Below, in pieces: positions 7,384 through 7,857 of a stretch of 7,857 nt of DNA. The notes under the pieces are model-generated. The model was given only the letters and a program-made list of their open reading frames with translations. It was not told the DNA's origin and did no database searches. The stretch comes from Actinomycetota bacterium. Its GTDB lineage: Bacteria; Actinomycetota; Actinomycetes; Nanopelagicales; Nanopelagicaceae. The number at the start of each line of letters is the position of its first letter. Positions within the stretch are counted from its first letter, which is position 1. The stretch covers positions 1 to 7,857 of the forward strand of contig WLNU01000049.1 of the NCBI GenBank assembly GCA_009699645.1, written 5' to 3'. Position numbers and translations under genes: made by a program.

Positions 7384-7857
7384 CTAGGCCCCTACCGAGA
7401 GAGCGTTCATGGCATCGGTGAGGGTAGCCACAAAGACAACCGTGATGCCTTGCGGTGGGTTAGTAATATCACCCTGGTTTCCAAGGGGGGCTAAAAATAT
7501 CTTGGCACCAGCCTTATGTGCGGCACGGATTTTTTCATTGATGCCACCGATAGGCCCGACTGTGCCATCGATGCTAATCGTGCCGGTACCAGCAATATGG
7601 CGCCCATCTAAAATTTCGCGAGGTGTAAGAAGTTCGATAACACCGATTGCAAAAATCATTCCGCCGCTCGGGCCACCAGTTCGTTTAACATCAAAGAGAA
7701 TATTCTTTTCAACGAGTTGATTAGGAGTGAGGCCAAAATTTGGATTAGCTCGAAGGAAAGTTAGCGCCGCCCCGATCGCTTTGCTCTGCGAACCCGTCAT
7801 ATCTGCAGTAGCGGCCTTCTTCTCAGACTCATTGGTTGCACCTGGTTGATAAATCGC
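7384..7857 (-). CDS. PDZ domain/Lon-like (S16) serine protease, YlbL-type, 3' part
   Basis: The reading frame is open from the right edge to a TAG at 7384-7386, giving 157 visible residues. The Met at 7800 is internal: the frame continues upstream without a stop, and the preceding residues (AIYQPGATNES...) fit the family. The visible part is a Lon-type proteolytic domain. GGPSGG places the nucleophilic Ser at codon 7666-7668, and GPIGGINEK places the partner Lys at codon 7531-7533, 45 residues later, close to the Ser-Lys spacing in Lon. There is no ATPase module here. Family members have an N-terminal membrane anchor or signal and a PDZ domain, which would lie beyond the window. In Bacillus the related YlbL removes a division inhibitor after DNA damage; a role here is unknown. 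It is the upstream neighbour of the UPF0182 gene, 119 bp away and co-oriented. Confidence 0.88.
   Translation of the reverse strand, partial: AIYQPGATNESEKKAATADMTGSQSKAIGAALTFLRANPNFGLTPNQLVEKNILFDVKRTGGPSGGMIFAIGVIELLTPREILDGRHIAGTGTISIDGTVGPIGGINEKIRAAHKAGAKIFLAPLGNQGDITNPPQGITVVFVATLTDAMNALSVGA

Noticed and set aside
7376..7395. Small inverted repeat TAGGG...CCCTA around the protease stop codon as a terminator.
   Set aside because: Only a five-base stem with no U-tract, and it overlaps the coding end; too weak to call.
7320..7421. A 33-codon plus-strand ORF preceded by GGAGG (7303-7307), rich in Cys and Arg.
   Set aside because: The GGAGG is 12 bases from the ATG, too far for good initiation, and the ORF runs antisense into the protease 3' end without any recognisable protein pattern.
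7384..7800. Treating the protease as a complete 138-residue protein starting at the Met at 7800.
   Set aside because: The frame stays open to the right edge, the upstream residues fit the family, and a lone S16 domain without its PDZ region would be atypical. It is a partial gene cut by the window.

Overview
This window most likely comes from an actinobacterium with unusually low GC for that phylum, probably of the streamlined freshwater type (Nanopelagicales/acI-like). The evidence is gene order and protein style. There is an aroA-rsgA-hisN run, a large UPF0182 membrane protein beside a Lon-like (S16) serine protease, an RsgA with the short actinobacterial zinc motif, and an initiator tRNA with C1:U72 and no encoded CCA. 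The lineage below phylum is inferred; no rRNA or other marker is present.

Left half, plus strand (1-4218): the last 18 codons of aroA (EPSP synthase), then rsgA (GTPase acting in 30S ribosome maturation), hisN (histidinol-phosphatase of the inositol monophosphatase fold) and a P1B-type Cu(I)-exporting ATPase. Gaps are 19, 12 and 53 bp, so this looks like one co-transcribed run of housekeeping genes, with the copper pump last and carrying its own Shine-Dalgarno-like sequence.

Right half, minus strand (4239-7857), read right to left: the C-terminal part of a PDZ/Lon-like secreted or membrane-anchored protease (5' end outside the window), a 119-bp spacer with a perfect 14-bp palindrome, a complete 944-residue UPF0182 protein with seven predicted membrane helices and a large extracytoplasmic region, a long inverted repeat that is probably its terminator, and the initiator tRNA-Met gene. 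The two halves converge at about 4218-4239, where the copper ATPase stop codon lies only 20 bp from the tRNA 3' end.

I see no phage, transposon, CRISPR, toxin-antitoxin or defence genes. Most of the window is ordinary core genome. The least understood part is the protease/UPF0182 pair, whose joint function is unknown to me. The regulatory architecture around the tRNA gene is the other item worth checking. No gene-free stretch exceeds 220 bp.
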